A DNA stretch of 64,000 bases from Acidobacteriota bacterium (GTDB lineage: Bacteria; Acidobacteriota; Terriglobia; Versatilivoradales; Versatilivoraceae). Shown here one piece after another: positions 46,231 to 54,913 of the stretch. The position numbers and the translations under genes are program-made. The DNA lies in the NCBI GenBank assembly GCA_028875575.1, contig JAPPDF010000101.1:38129-102128 (forward strand), read 5' to 3'. The notes under the pieces are model-generated. The model was not told where the DNA came from and ran no database searches. It was given only the letters and a program-made list of their open reading frames with translations. Numbering within the stretch: position 1 is the stretch's first letter; each line of letters begins with the position of its first letter.

Positions 46231-47907
46231 ATGGATAGAGATCTCGAGTCCATTCAGCAGGCCCGGTCACTGCTTGACAAGGCATTTCAGGCCCAGGAAC
46301 GCCTCTCTCGATTCTCCCAGGACCAGGTCGATTCGGTGGTCCGACAAATGGCCGAGGCTGCACTGGGAGCCGCGGAGAAGCTTGCCCGCATGGCCGTGGA
46401 GGAAACCGGCTTCGGCAACGTCGCCGACAAGATCCTCAAGAACAAGTTCGGCTCCGAGTTTGTCCACGAAGCCATCAAAGACCTCAGGACGGTCGGCATC
46501 ATCAGGGAGGACAGGAAAAAGGGGATCCTCGAGATCGCCTCGCCGGTGGGGGTGATTGCCGCCATAATTCCCTCCACCAATCCGACTTCCACCACCATCA
46601 ACAAGGCCCTGATCGCGCTGAAGGGCCGCAACACCATCGTTTTCAGCCCCCACCCCTCGGCGGCGGGTTGCATCCAGGAGACCAGCAGACTCCTGTCGGA
46701 GGCCGCTGTCGCTGCCGGAGCACCCGAGGGATCGATTGGGTGTCTGTCCCAATCCACCATCGAAGGAACCCGAGAGCTGATGAGCCATCGCAACACCGCC
46801 CTGATCCTGGCTACCGGAGGGCATGGTCTTGTCAAAGCCGCCTACAGTGTGGGAAAGCCCGCCTTCGGGGTGGGTCCGGGCAACGTTCCCGCCTACGTGG
46901 AATCCTCGGCTGACATCCCTCAGGCCATTCAGGACATTTTTACCGGCAAGTGCTTTGACAACGGCACGCTTTGTTCCTCGGAGCAGGCCATCATCACCGA
47001 TGCCGCCATCAAGGATCGTGTGATCGAAGAGATCAAGCACAACGGGGGGCATTTCCTGAACGAACAGGAAATCCAGGCGCTGGGCCAGGTGGTCGTCACT
47101 CCCAGGCGAACGGTGAACCCCAAGATCGTCGGCAAGCCGGCAGCAACGATTGCAGCACTGGCCGGGGTTCGGATCCCGGAAGGTACCCGGGTCCTGGTCG
47201 CCCCGCTCTCCGGCGTCGGTCGGGACTATCCCCTGTCCATGGAAAAGCTCTCTCCGATTCTGGCGTTTTACGTGGAGAAAGACTGGGAGGCGGCCTGCGA
47301 TCGATGCATCGAGCTGCTCAACTACGGAGGGTTGGGGCACACCCTGGCGATCCACTCCAAGAACGACGAGATCATTCGGCAGTTCGGCCTGCAGAAGCCC
47401 GTCTTTCGAATCGTCGTCAATACCCAGGCTGCCCTGGGAGCCGTGGGCTACACCACCCGACTCTTTCCGAGCATGACACTGGGATGCGGAACCCTTGGCG
47501 GAAACATCACTTCCGACAATATTTCCCCATTTCACCTGATCAACATCAAACGGGTCGCCTACAGCCGAACTCAGGACCTCGGGGAGGACTCGTCCCAGGC
47601 CGCAACCGCTCCGCGACAGCAAGCAATCCCCGCCAATCGAGGAGAGGTCTCGGCCCTGGTGGATCGCCTGATGGCGGACCGCCGGCTCCAATTCCAACGA
47701 CCGCCCCAACCGGCACCACCGCCAGCCCGGCCGACGCCCCCCGAGACACCCCCGGATCCACCGGAGCCGGTCAGCTTCGTTTGTGAGGAGGATATTCGGC
47801 AGGCGGTGAAGGAAGACCGCAAGATTCACGTGGATGGAAAGTCGATCATCACCCCGGCCGCACGCGATCTTGGAAACCAGAAAGCCGTCCTGGTCTACCT
47901 TGCCTGA
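46231..47907 (+). CDS. CoA-acylating aldehyde dehydrogenase (EutE/PduP-like) with C-terminal extension
   Basis: Converts an aldehyde plus CoA and NAD+ to acyl-CoA, the core enzyme of aldehyde-handling microcompartments. 558 residues. The body has SPVGVIAAIIPSTNPTSTTIN, FGVGPGNVPAYVE and catalytic Cys248 in FDNGTLCSSEQA. After the catalytic domain (to about residue 487) comes a proline-rich linker (PPQPAPPPARPTPPETPP), then a 44-residue module VSFVCEEDIRQAVKEDRKIH ending ITPAARDLG-like text. PduP/EutE are normally about 460-470 residues, so roughly 90 are added. The N-terminal amphipathic stretch (residues 3-22) could also be an encapsulation peptide. Substrate unknown; enzyme class firm. Confidence 0.93.
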   Translation: MDRDLESIQQARSLLDKAFQAQERLSRFSQDQVDSVVRQMAEAALGAAEKLARMAVEETGFGNVADKILKNKFGSEFVHEAIKDLRTVGIIREDRKKGILEIASPVGVIAAIIPSTNPTSTTINKALIALKGRNTIVFSPHPSAAGCIQETSRLLSEAAVAAGAPEGSIGCLSQSTIEGTRELMSHRNTALILATGGHGLVKAAYSVGKPAFGVGPGNVPAYVESSADIPQAIQDIFTGKCFDNGTLCSSEQAIITDAAIKDRVIEEIKHNGGHFLNEQEIQALGQVVVTPRRTVNPKIVGKPAATIAALAGVRIPEGTRVLVAPLSGVGRDYPLSMEKLSPILAFYVEKDWEAACDRCIELLNYGGLGHTLAIHSKNDEIIRQFGLQKPVFRIVVNTQAALGAVGYTTRLFPSMTLGCGTLGGNITSDNISPFHLINIKRVAYSRTQDLGEDSSQAATAPRQQAIPANRGEVSALVDRLMADRRLQFQRPPQPAPPPARPTPPETPPDPPEPVSFVCEEDIRQAVKEDRKIHVDGKSIITPAARDLGNQKAVLVYLA

Positions 47908-47911
47908 CTCT

Positions 47912-49234
47912 TCAGGCCCTTACCTTCAATCCCAGCAACCTGGCCAACTTGTAGAGCTTTGACTGCCGGATCGCCTGCAGCTTGGCGTCCTGCTGCAGAG
48001 CCCACTGGGTGCGATCCTCGAATTCAGCCTGAAGTTTCGCTATTGCCTTGTCTTTCTCTTCCACTTGTTGGGACAGCTCCTCCGCCCAACGGCTGCGATC
48101 CCCGAATTCGGACTGAAGTTTCACTATTGCCTTGTCTCTCTCTTCCACTTGTTGGGACAACTCCTGCGCCCAACGGGTGCGATCCCCGAATTCGGACTGA
48201 AGTCTCACTATTGCCTTGTCTCTCTCTTCCACTTGTTGGGACAACTCCTCCGCCCAACGGGTGCGATCTTCAAATTGGCGGGACAGAGCCTCCGCCCAAC
48301 GGGTGCGATCTTCCACTTGTTGGGACAGAGCCTCTGCCCAACGGCTGCGCTCCTCAAATTCCTCCCGCAGGCGCAACAGAGCCTGGTCCTTCGACTTGAC
48401 CAGTCTGTTCAATTGCAGTGCCCATCCTGAGCGTTCCTCGTACTCTTCCTGAAGCCGCTTCAGAGCGCTGTCGAGCTTGGAGACCTCCTTTTCCAAGCGC
48501 TGGATATTCTGTTGGTGCTCTCGCAACAGGTTGCCGGTTCCCGGCAGCAGGCAGAAGTTTCCCAGCGCAGGTTGATATTCCCGACTGCGGGTGCAAATAG
48601 CCACAAAATAGTTGGAGGTTGCTTCCAGATCGCCGACATCTTCTTCAAGGCAGGTGGTTACCCTCTGGTATAGGCTCGGATTCCCAATAATCAGGCCGGC
48701 AATATGATTCTGGAAATAGACTTCCACCGAACTGAAAACGGATGTCAAGAAAGCGTAGAACTCCTGGAAGTCAAACTCGCGGGTGTGGAACGGATTGGCC
48801 TGGTTGCTCTCCTGGCTGTAGAAAACTCGATTCGGTGTCGAAATAACCGTCAATCCCTCCGGTTTGAGTACTCGGCTTATCTCGAGCAAATGAGCTTGTT
48901 GGCTTTGCAGATGCTCGACCAGCTCAAAACTGACGACTACATCCACGCTGTCATTGGCCAGGGGCAGGTCCTGTGCGTCACCGACCATCATCTCGATATT
49001 CCCCGCCGCGTATTCACTACTGGCATAGCGAACTGCTTCTTCCGACAGATCGACCGCAACGACCCTGCTTGCCTCTTCAGCCAGGATTTTCGCTCCGTAG
49101 CCCACACCGGAGCCAATGTCCAGGACTACCTTTTCCTCCACCAGGAGCTGAGCAAACCCGTAGCGGCAGAGGTGCTCGTTCAACAGGTCGGCATTGACGC
49201 TTCCGGGGACGATTCTTTCGCCTGTGAACTCCAT
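47912..49234 (-). CDS. SAM-dependent methyltransferase with long repeat-built coiled coil
   Basis: 440 residues from ATG 49234 (GGAG upstream). The N-terminal class I methyltransferase has VVLDIGSGVGYGAK (SAM motif I, residues 36-49), VVAVDLSEEAVRYA and FELVEHLQ. From about residue 245 to 425 the protein is an extended coiled coil with 14- and 28-residue units (RWAEELSQQVEERDKA). It ends in a short hydrophobic-basic tail (KLYKLARLLGLKVRA). It precedes a GT-C membrane protein and galE, so it likely methylates a surface glycan; the coiled coil may act as a length-setting or scaffold element as in WbdD. No kinase domain is present. It converges with the AldDH, 4 bp apart. Confidence 0.8.
   Translation of the reverse strand: MEFTGERIVPGSVNADLLNEHLCRYGFAQLLVEEKVVLDIGSGVGYGAKILAEEASRVVAVDLSEEAVRYASSEYAAGNIEMMVGDAQDLPLANDSVDVVVSFELVEHLQSQQAHLLEISRVLKPEGLTVISTPNRVFYSQESNQANPFHTREFDFQEFYAFLTSVFSSVEVYFQNHIAGLIIGNPSLYQRVTTCLEEDVGDLEATSNYFVAICTRSREYQPALGNFCLLPGTGNLLREHQQNIQRLEKEVSKLDSALKRLQEEYEERSGWALQLNRLVKSKDQALLRLREEFEERSRWAEALSQQVEDRTRWAEALSRQFEDRTRWAEELSQQVEERDKAIVRLQSEFGDRTRWAQELSQQVEERDKAIVKLQSEFGDRSRWAEELSQQVEEKDKAIAKLQAEFEDRTQWALQQDAKLQAIRQSKLYKLARLLGLKVRA
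47999..48350 (-). repeat. 84-bp and 42-bp coding tandem repeats
   Basis: Within the methyltransferase coiled coil. CCACTTGTTGGG recurs at 48061, 48145 and 48229 (84 bp apart), and shorter 42-bp units follow at about 48265-48350. Neighbouring units are nearly identical at DNA level, pointing to recent in-frame duplication. Each 84-bp unit encodes 28 residues, four heptads. Confidence 0.85.
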
Positions 49235-49286
49235 CACCACTCCAACAGTCCCTACAGAGTTGTAGTCGACTGGTTTGTCAGGCGGG

Positions 49287-52200
49287 TTACAGCTTTTCAA
49301 TCCTGATCCATTGAACGGCACTCCCCAAATTTCGGTAATCCGCCGATGCACCCGCCAGACTGGGATTCCAAATAGGGCGAACCTGAAAACGAATGGTGGT
49401 AGGACCCTTGTCAATGGATCCAGGTGATATGGGGAATGCGTACTCCCGGAACTGCTCTCCTACGCCGATCAACTCCCTTGTGTCCAATCTCACCTCGTTG
49501 ACCCACACCGTTAGAAATTGTCGAAATTTTGGATCCGGACTCGACTTGACTGTCCGAATCACGAGTTGATAGTCATCGCCAGGATTCAGGGGAACCGGCC
49601 AAACCAAGCTCGGAGCAAGGCCGGTCCAGGAATACCCGTCCGCTTCCGCTGGAAAAAAATCATTCCTTTCTATTCCCTCGCACTCGGCACCGAATTCCAC
49701 CTGATAGGCTGGGGTTCCACCCATCGGAACGAGTGATTGGAGCTTGATGCATTCCAGCATGAACCCCAGGTCACGTGTATCAGTACCATACTGCAGGGTC
49801 GATGGATTAAAAGTCTGCGATCGAATCTCAACAAGATTTCTCTCACCTTTGGCTAACTGCGATTGGGCAATCGGAAGCCTGTAGTCGTCGAATTCCGGGG
49901 ACAACTGCAAAGACCCCAGATCGTGACCATTAAAGACGACTCTTACGGGAGACTCAATTGCCGCCCCCGTGTGAGGGCGAGCGAGCCGTGCGATCAGAAT
50001 TGCCGGGTAAGTCGTATCGATTTCCGGCATCTCCACCGACGCATCCCCCCGGCTCCACCGGAATATATTGCCGCCGGATTCAATTTCCGGTTGATAAAAT
50101 CCATTTGACGCATATCCGAAGCTGGAGTGCCGGTTGAATGCCTCGTATGGCTTCGAGTCTACTTGCGGACGATGTTTGACCTCGTAGAGTTGAAGACTAT
50201 AGTGCACACTTTGCATGGTCTCAGGTAGGCGTTTATAGGTTCTTTCCACCAGTCGGGTGGTGAAATGAAAACGCTCCGTGGGTTCGAAAAGGTACTTGGA
50301 ACTGTCCAAGGAGGTCCATTCGTCGCAGGAGATGAGAAAGACTTTCTTGTTTGCCGACAGATATTCTCCAACCACCCTCTCAAATGCTTCAGGATTCGGC
50401 TTGTTGTGGGCCAGAGGAAGAACGTGCTGTCCAAATATGTTTCTCAGGGGACCGAGAAAAAATTGCTGAGCTCGCCCGCGCTCGAACAGGATCACATCCG
50501 CATCCGTCGTCCGGCTGGCCAGCAACGCCATTTGCGCCCAGGTTCCGCCAAGCTCTCCCTGGCCCAAAAAAGGCCAGGCCGCTACCGTCTGGGAGACAAT
50601 CATGGCGATCAATAATGCCGATCCGCAAACTCGCGGCAAGAATCGGCGCACGGTGGATTGAGCCGATGCCCATGGGTATCCGGAAGCTAGCCGAGTAAAG
50701 CGCTGGAGTACCAGGGCCGCCAGGATGAGCATTGCCGGAATCGCAACCTCGGCGTAGCGGCGGATGACCCAGTAGTTGTCGGGAAATGCGCGAGACTTGT
50801 AACCGTACACCAGCAAAAAGGCAGCCAGCAACAGCAAGAAGGGCAAGGGGCGAACCTGTCCCTTCAACACGACCTGCCGCAACGTCAGGATGATGCCAAT
50901 ACAGGCCAAGCCAAGGCCCAGGGGAGTCAGATACCAGCCCAGTCGAACCAGATTCAATTCATCGTAATAGGGAATGGCTCCCTGGTGGGGTGGTGCCAGC
51001 GGCAGCAGATTGCCCTCCGTGCCCATCATGGGGCGGAGAAAATAACCATAAACGGAGGCAACAATCACCAAGGCCGAGAGGCTCACAAATACAATCTTGC
51101 GTCGCGTCACACGATCTTGTGGCGTCTTTTGTTTCGAAAAACGGTGCTCCTGCCAGGCTCTCATCAACCGCATCAGCCGCTTCGAAGACGCCACCAAGGC
51201 CGTCGCCACCAATGCCAGCGCCAACAGCCAACGCCATTGGCGGTCAAGAAAGGAGAGCGCACCCTGGTGTTGCAGAATGGACAGCACGTAGGGATAGGCA
51301 AAAAGGGCGATGTGGGTCAGGGCATATCCCACACCGACGGTCAAACCCGCCGCGACAGGCCAAACCGCTATGCCGACCCTTCCGGCCAGTCCCGACCGGA
51401 CCAGGATCAGGAACACCGACACCGCCAGGATTGCCAGCACGGAGTCGATTCGCACCATCAGGCTCAATCCGAACACCAATCCCGACAGGAAGCCCAAACC
51501 ACGTTGGCGGCGGGACACGGACAGGGTCAGCATCCAGACTCCGGCCAGCAACAGGACCTGGGCCAGGGTCTCGCTGAAGGGACTTCGCACCAACCATATC
51601 TGGCCCAGGTTCAGGCAAAGCAGACTCGAAGCCACCAACCCGACGGTCTTGGACCGAAAAATCTCAATGGACAAAGAAACCACCAGCAGGAGGCTCAGCA
51701 AACCCAGCAGGACATTGAAACCGAACAGCCCGTCGAACCTCCAGAGTTTGAATGCCAGGGACAGCCAAAGCGGAAACAGGTGCAGATACTGCGGCAACAT
51801 TTCCCCGCTCTCCGCATCCAGCAGTGAAAAACCGGGCACGGCTTCCAGGTAAAGCGCATTTTCAAGAAGGGCCGGCAGGAACAGCCTCTGCCGGTCCTCA
51901 TCGAAATTTCGGAAGTCGGGATCGCTGAAGCGCAGGCTCTGCTCCTGGGCCAAACGTACTGCAATGTTGGCATGCTCCCCGGGATCTCGTTGGCTGGCGA
52001 CATATTCGGCGGTCCTTCCGAAGGTGAACAGACCCAGCAACAGGATTCCCGCCAGCCACAAGTCGCTCCACCGGGCTCGCAGCCGTCTCCAGGCCGGAAG
52101 ACGCCATTGCAGGGTCCCCGATTTCAACAGCCAGGCAAGGCAAACCAGGCTGTAGACCGCCAGCAGCACAAACAGGTAGCGAATTCGAGCCACGCCCAGT

Positions 52201-52436
52201 TGCGCGCTCAGCATGAGGAAACAGGAGGTCACGATCAATCCGCAGACAGTGCTGAGCAACGCGGGACTGATCACACTCTTGAACAGGTCGACGCGGGTGC
52301 TGGAGGATGCGCCCGATAAGGAAGGTCCCTGGAGCCCCCCAGTTGCAAGCCTGTAGGTCACCCAACCGCTGCCCCCGAACAGACAGACGAATTGAAGCAG
52401 AATCGAGTAGTCTTTCCAATCGGGCACGAAGTCCAT
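49287..52436 (-). CDS. GT-C-type glycosyltransferase/membrane protein of ArnT-PMT class
   Basis: 1049 residues, about 12-14 membrane segments in the first 600 residues, then a large extracytoplasmic C-terminal part. After the first four segments an acidic loop reads SQRDPGEHANIAVRLAQEQ, matching the conserved acidic first-loop motif of GT-C lipid-phosphosugar enzymes. The C-terminal region (residues about 780-1049) has two beta-sandwich-like stretches. It lies 37 bp from galE on the same strand, so the two are probably co-transcribed with the coiled-coil methyltransferase. Donor and acceptor are unknown. Confidence 0.68.
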   Translation of the reverse strand: MDFVPDWKDYSILLQFVCLFGGSGWVTYRLATGGLQGPSLSGASSSTRVDLFKSVISPALLSTVCGLIVTSCFLMLSAQLGVARIRYLFVLLAVYSLVCLAWLLKSGTLQWRLPAWRRLRARWSDLWLAGILLLGLFTFGRTAEYVASQRDPGEHANIAVRLAQEQSLRFSDPDFRNFDEDRQRLFLPALLENALYLEAVPGFSLLDAESGEMLPQYLHLFPLWLSLAFKLWRFDGLFGFNVLLGLLSLLLVVSLSIEIFRSKTVGLVASSLLCLNLGQIWLVRSPFSETLAQVLLLAGVWMLTLSVSRRQRGLGFLSGLVFGLSLMVRIDSVLAILAVSVFLILVRSGLAGRVGIAVWPVAAGLTVGVGYALTHIALFAYPYVLSILQHQGALSFLDRQWRWLLALALVATALVASSKRLMRLMRAWQEHRFSKQKTPQDRVTRRKIVFVSLSALVIVASVYGYFLRPMMGTEGNLLPLAPPHQGAIPYYDELNLVRLGWYLTPLGLGLACIGIILTLRQVVLKGQVRPLPFLLLLAAFLLVYGYKSRAFPDNYWVIRRYAEVAIPAMLILAALVLQRFTRLASGYPWASAQSTVRRFLPRVCGSALLIAMIVSQTVAAWPFLGQGELGGTWAQMALLASRTTDADVILFERGRAQQFFLGPLRNIFGQHVLPLAHNKPNPEAFERVVGEYLSANKKVFLISCDEWTSLDSSKYLFEPTERFHFTTRLVERTYKRLPETMQSVHYSLQLYEVKHRPQVDSKPYEAFNRHSSFGYASNGFYQPEIESGGNIFRWSRGDASVEMPEIDTTYPAILIARLARPHTGAAIESPVRVVFNGHDLGSLQLSPEFDDYRLPIAQSQLAKGERNLVEIRSQTFNPSTLQYGTDTRDLGFMLECIKLQSLVPMGGTPAYQVEFGAECEGIERNDFFPAEADGYSWTGLAPSLVWPVPLNPGDDYQLVIRTVKSSPDPKFRQFLTVWVNEVRLDTRELIGVGEQFREYAFPISPGSIDKGPTTIRFQVRPIWNPSLAGASADYRNLGSAVQWIRIEKL

Positions 52437-52473
52437 GAGGTTCCTGATACCGCTCTAGACTGTCCGGTATCGG

Positions 52474-53463
52474 TCAGCCGAAAAGGGGTTTACGGTGCCA
52501 GTTCAGCGCGGTCGCAACGATGTCTTCCAGGGTGGTGTATTTCGGGGTCCAGCCCAGAACATTGAAGGCCCGGGAGGCATCGGCCACCAAGGTCGAAGCG
52601 TCTCCGGTCCGCCGCGAGCCCTCTTTGACGGGCACCGCCCTGCCCGAAAGCCGTTCAACGGCCGCAACGATTTGCTTCACCGAGTGTCCCTGACCCGTCC
52701 CCAAGTTTAGCGCCGCACTGCGGCCACCCTCCAATAAATGGCGCAGGGCCAAGACATGGGCCGCAGCCAGGTCCGAAACGTGGACAAAGTCCCGAACCGC
52801 CGTACCGTCAGGCGTTTCGTAGTCCGTCCCGAAAATCTCAAGGTGGCTTCTCTCGCCAAGAGCCGATTCAATGGCCAGGGGAATCACGTGAGTTTCGGGT
52901 CGATGGCATTCGCCGATCTCGCCGTCCGGGTCGGCCCCGGCAGCATTAAAGTACCTCAGACAGACGTAGCCAATCCCATAGGCCATGCTGAAATCCCGCA
53001 GCATGTGCTCCACCACCAGCTTGCTTACCCCATAGGGCGTGATCGGAACCTTGGCCTCGGTTTCCGGGATAGGAAGTGCCCCGGGCACTCCATAAATGGC
53101 GCAACTGCTGGAAAAGATGATGGATCGTATCCCCTGATCCAGCATTCCCTTCAGAAGATTCAGGCTTCCCACCAGGTTGTTGTGGTAGTACCTGGCCGGA
53201 TGCATCACCGACTCGCCGACGTCACACAGGTCTGCCAGGTGCATGACCCCGCCGGGTCGATGGTGCTCGATTACCGCTTTCAGTCGAGCCCCGTCCGTCA
53301 GATCGACCCTTTCGAGAGGTCCCCACTTCACGGCCGATTCATTTCCACGGGAGAGGCAGTCCACCACTACCGGATGGAATCCTTCTGCCGCCAGCGACTT
53401 GCAGACATGACTGCCGACATAGCCGGCTCCGCCCGTAACCAGAATGGTTCGCCCCAGGACCAC
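52474..53463 (-). CDS. galE: UDP-glucose 4-epimerase
   Basis: Extended-SDR epimerase that interconverts UDP-glucose and UDP-galactose, 329 residues. TILVTGGAGYVGSHVCKSL binds NAD, IIFSSSCAIYG carries the catalytic Ser, and Tyr/Lys are in TPYGVSKLVVEHM. RYFNAAGADPDGEIGE and TAVRDFVHVSDLAAAHVLAL are GalE-specific. GTG start with GGAAGGAAA upstream. First gene of the galE, GT-C, methyltransferase group, supplying an activated sugar. Confidence 0.92.
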   Translation of the reverse strand: MVLGRTILVTGGAGYVGSHVCKSLAAEGFHPVVVDCLSRGNESAVKWGPLERVDLTDGARLKAVIEHHRPGGVMHLADLCDVGESVMHPARYYHNNLVGSLNLLKGMLDQGIRSIIFSSSCAIYGVPGALPIPETEAKVPITPYGVSKLVVEHMLRDFSMAYGIGYVCLRYFNAAGADPDGEIGECHRPETHVIPLAIESALGERSHLEIFGTDYETPDGTAVRDFVHVSDLAAAHVLALRHLLEGGRSAALNLGTGQGHSVKQIVAAVERLSGRAVPVKEGSRRTGDASTLVADASRAFNVLGWTPKYTTLEDIVATALNWHRKPLFG

Positions 53464-53574
53464 GCTTTCCTTCCCACTCGGACCGGATCACCGGCCCCGC
53501 TTCGTAGCTGCCGCTCCCGATGGCCCGAGTCCGAATAATTCAATCAGAAAACGCCGGATGCCGCAATTGAGGGG

Positions 53575-53826
53575 CTAAGCCCGCATTTCTCACCAGGTCG
53601 CTGGTAGCATGACGAAAGGTAGTTTTTCTTTCGGCCCCTTGATTGGCTCCATGGTAAGGGCTTGCAGGTAGCAGACGGCGCTGGGCATGCCCTGGCTTGT
53701 CCTTTCCCTTCAGCGCGCACAGGCTCCCTCGACCGTAGTGGCCGCTACGCTCTTCGGTCGCGAGCACACGCTGAAGGGAAAAGTCCTGCGCCACGATCAT
53801 GCCCCCTGGTGAGAAATGCGGGCTCG
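53575..53826. mobile_element. Family C element, copy 2
   Basis: 252 bp. Ends TAAGCCCGCATTTCTCACC (left) and CGAGCCCGCATTTCTCACC (right, read inward). Contains an internal hairpin from CCCTTCAGCGCG and its reverse complement. Inverted relative to copy 3 and sits just upstream of the GT2 gene. It accounts for most of the 53464-53879 spacer; the rest is nondescript. Confidence 0.85.
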
Positions 53827-53879
53827 TGCCCGTACGCGTTGCCTTGATTCCGGCGACGTTCTAAAATGCGCCCCGCGCC

Positions 53880-54644
53880 ATGACACCGACCACCACACTC
53901 TCGGTCATCGTCCCCATTTACAATGAACAATCTCTGGTTCACGCCAGCCTCTCCCGTTTGCGTGTCCTGGGAAACAGCCCGCTGTTGACTTCGATCCGGG
54001 TGATCGTGGTGGACGACGGTTCCCGCGATAAAACCCCGACTGTTCTCCAGCAGTTCCGGCGATCCCTGGAAAGGGAGGCTTGGGGAGCAAAATTTGTCTG
54101 GCAGTTTGTCCGCCATCCAAGAAATTACGGCAAGGGCAAAGCCCTGAGAACAGGGTTGACCCTTGCGGACACCGACCTCACCGTCTGCCAGGATGCCGAC
54201 CTCGAATACCATCCTCAAGAGCTTCTTGGCATGATTCCGCTATTCCTGGAGGGTGATGTGGATGCCGTCTTCGGTTCGAGATTCCACCGGGCAGCGCCGC
54301 AGCCAAGGAGCCTTTCTCCTCATCGGATGGTCAACGGGTTCCTCACGGCGCTCTGCAACCTGGTCAGCCGTTTGAACCTCTCCGACATGGAAACCTGTTA
54401 CAAGATGGTTCGCACCGACCTGCTCAAGAGCATCCGGCTGGAGAGCAACGATTTCCGCATCGAACCCGAGCTCACCATCAAGTTGGCCAAACGAGGAGCC
54501 CGCCTGCTGGAAGTCCCCATTGCGTATTCGGGCAGGAGCTACCAGGAGGGGAAAAAAATCAATTGGAAGGATGGCCTCAAGGCCCTGCTGGCTATTATCA
54601 GGTTCGCTGCTTCGAGCCGAATCGACCGAAATACAAGCCCTTAG
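53880..54644 (+). CDS. GT2 family glycosyltransferase (dolichol-phosphate mannosyltransferase-like)
   Basis: 254 residues. GT-A fold: SVIVPIYNEQSLVHASL, VIVVDDGSRDKTP, GKGKALRTGLTLADTDLTV, QDADLEYHP (DxD metal site), FGSRFHRAA. Like DPM1-type enzymes it probably transfers a sugar to polyprenyl phosphate, which would feed the GT-C protein encoded nearby. No C-terminal TM. ATG with no clear Shine-Dalgarno. Its stop TAG is formed by the first bases of element C3, and it is bracketed by inverted C2 and C3 copies. Confidence 0.85.
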   Translation: MTPTTTLSVIVPIYNEQSLVHASLSRLRVLGNSPLLTSIRVIVVDDGSRDKTPTVLQQFRRSLEREAWGAKFVWQFVRHPRNYGKGKALRTGLTLADTDLTVCQDADLEYHPQELLGMIPLFLEGDVDAVFGSRFHRAAPQPRSLSPHRMVNGFLTALCNLVSRLNLSDMETCYKMVRTDLLKSIRLESNDFRIEPELTIKLAKRGARLLEVPIAYSGRSYQEGKKINWKDGLKALLAIIRFAASSRIDRNTSP

Positions 54645-54892
54645 CCCGCATTTCTCACCAGGGGGCATGATCATGGCGTAGGAATTTTCCCTTCAGCGCG
54701 TGCTCGCGACCCAAGAGCGTAGCGGTTTCTACGGTCAAGGGAGCCTGTGCGCGCTGAAGGGAAAAGGACAAGCCAGGGCATGCCCAGCGCCGTCTGTGAT
54801 GCGCAAGCCCTTGACATTGAGCCAATCAAGGTGCTGAAGATAATCTACTTCTTGTAATGCCTCCAGCGGCCTGGTGAGAAATGCGGGCTTAA
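54641..54892. mobile_element. Family C element, copy 3
   Basis: 252 bp, inverted relative to copy 2. Left end TTAGCCCGCATTTCTCACC, right end (read inward) TTAAGCCCGCATTTCTCACC. The left end supplies the TAG stop of the GT2 gene. Internal CCCTTCAGCGCG hairpin present. Confidence 0.86.
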
Positions 54893-54913
54893 CCCGTGAA
54901 CCGCCTACAGAGC

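Noticed and set aside
48061..48312. CRISPR-like regular spacing
   Set aside because: The 84-bp units have no unique spacers and lie in a coding coiled coil.
47959..48399. Plus-strand frame with repeats GCDPRIRTEVSLLPCLSLPLVGT
   Set aside because: It is the antisense of the methyltransferase coiled-coil repeat; repeats in DNA give repeats in all frames.
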